From Pseudomonas fluorescens (GTDB taxonomy: Bacteria; Pseudomonadota; Gammaproteobacteria; Pseudomonadales; Pseudomonadaceae), in the NCBI RefSeq assembly GCF_902498065.1, contig NZ_CABVIR010000005.1, forward strand, positions 62,001-126,000: a DNA stretch of 64,000 nucleotides, written 5' to 3'. Numbering within the stretch: position 1 is the first letter of the stretch; each line of letters begins with the position of its first letter. The notes under the pieces are model-generated. The model was not told the DNA's origin. It saw only the letters and a program-made list of their open reading frames with translations, and did no database searches. This document shows positions 63,490 to 64,000 of the stretch, piece after piece. The position numbers were made by a program, and so were the translations under genes.

Positions 63490-64000
63490 CTAGCGAAATT
63501 GCGCGAGGAACCGCAAGTCGTTGTCGAAGAACAGACGCAAGTCGTTCACGCCGTAACGCAGCATGGCCAGACGCTCAACGCCCATGCCGAAGGCAAAGCC
63601 CGAAAACTCTTCCGGGTCGATCCCGGACATGCGCAGCACGTTCGGGTGAACCATGCCGCAACCCATCACTTCCAGCCAGCCAGTCTGTTTGCAGACGCGG
63701 CAGCCTTTACCGCTGCACATCACGCATTCCATGTCGACTTCAGCGGATGGCTCGGTGAACGGAAAGTACGAAGGGCGGAAACGCACGGCCAGTTCTTTTT
63801 CGAAGAACACACGCAAGAATTCTTCGATGGTCCCTTTCAGGTCGGCGAAGTTGATATCGCGATCGACCAGCAGGCCTTCGACCTGGTGGAACATCGGCGA
63901 GTGGGTGATATCCGAGTCGCTACGGTACACACGGCCAGGGCAGACGATGCGGATCGGCGGCTGCTTCGATTCCATGGTGCGGACCTGTACCGGCGAGGTA
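63490..64000 (-). CDS. pheS: Phenylalanyl-tRNA synthetase alpha subunit, C-terminal part
   Basis: About 170 residues of PheS, cut by the window edge. The reading frame continues upstream (VQVRTMESKQ). Class II motif 2 (RVYRSDSDITHSPMFHQVEG) and motif 3 (FAFGMGVERLAMLRYG) are present. It precedes pheT by 26 bases in the usual operon. Confidence 0.96.
   Translation of the reverse strand, partial: TSPVQVRTMESKQPPIRIVCPGRVYRSDSDITHSPMFHQVEGLLVDRDINFADLKGTIEEFLRVFFEKELAVRFRPSYFPFTEPSAEVDMECVMCSGKGCRVCKQTGWLEVMGCGMVHPNVLRMSGIDPEEFSGFAFGMGVERLAMLRYGVNDLRLFFDNDLRFLAQFR

Noticed and set aside
62108..63493. 461-codon open frame opposite pheT
   Set aside because: Antisense to pheT, which is complete and conserved.

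Overview
The window reads as chromosome of a denitrifying Pseudomonas of the fluorescens type. The basis is GC-rich DNA, a Pseudomonas-style nir/nos layout, OprD porins, TTGAT-N4-ATCAA anaerobic boxes, and the pheS-pheT-ihfA-merR-tRNA-Pro order at the right end. No database search was possible; assignments rest on motifs, lengths and gene order.

Region 1 (1-19147), anaerobic respiration. The 3' end of the heme d1 operon (nirL' G H J E N) runs rightward. It meets a leftward block: an SDR-like gene, nosL-Y-F-D-Z-R (nitrous oxide reductase and its maturation), hemN, a hemN-like paralogue without the Fe-S cysteine motif, and a small CopD-like membrane protein. Anaerobic (ANR/DNR type) boxes lie upstream of the SDR, nosR, the hemN-like gene and the CopD-like gene. 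rlhA (a U32-type rRNA hydroxylation gene) closes the region.

Region 2 (19392-37561), a catabolic and oxidoreductase island. It holds three paralogous LysR regulators, a TetR regulator, an operon of DsbA/FrnE-like protein, old yellow enzyme and flavin monooxygenase, and a three-subunit periplasmic molybdenum dehydrogenase (triheme cytochrome c, 2Fe-2S, Mo subunit). A second operon carries VOC protein, flavin monooxygenase, DUF485, ActP-type symporter and OprD porin, and an MFS exporter ends the region. The set looks like uptake and oxidation of an aromatic or N-heteroaromatic compound; the substrate is not readable from sequence. Repeated operator-like palindromes link the regulators.

Region 3 (37987-42611), signalling and export: a chemoreceptor with a Cache sensor, an EntS-like MFS exporter, and a Cache-GGDEF diguanylate cyclase.

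Region 4 (42677-47798), a mobile patchwork: a phage-tail gene remnant, a left-truncated and frameshifted IS3-type element, and two 143-bp MITE-like repeats in direct orientation bracketing terC and a tandem Usp gene. The second repeat replaces the front of an ArsP/DUF318-type permease; a thioredoxin-like CxxC protein follows.

Region 5 (48238-60023), an arsenic island: arsJ, an ars-type GAPDH, a PTP-like phosphatase, arsH, acr3, arsC, arsR and a second arsC in one leftward operon, then a secreted small protein. Next come a flavoprotein broken by a frameshift, arsN1-type acetyltransferase, a cysteine-rich MarR regulator, a divergent MFS transporter, a flavin monooxygenase and a second ArsR. The MarR, arsN1 and MFS genes share the operator-like motif GTTG-N7-CAAC.

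Region 6 (60230-64000), core genome: a terminator, tRNA-Pro(GGG), a MerR-type regulator, ihfA, pheT and the 3' part of pheS.
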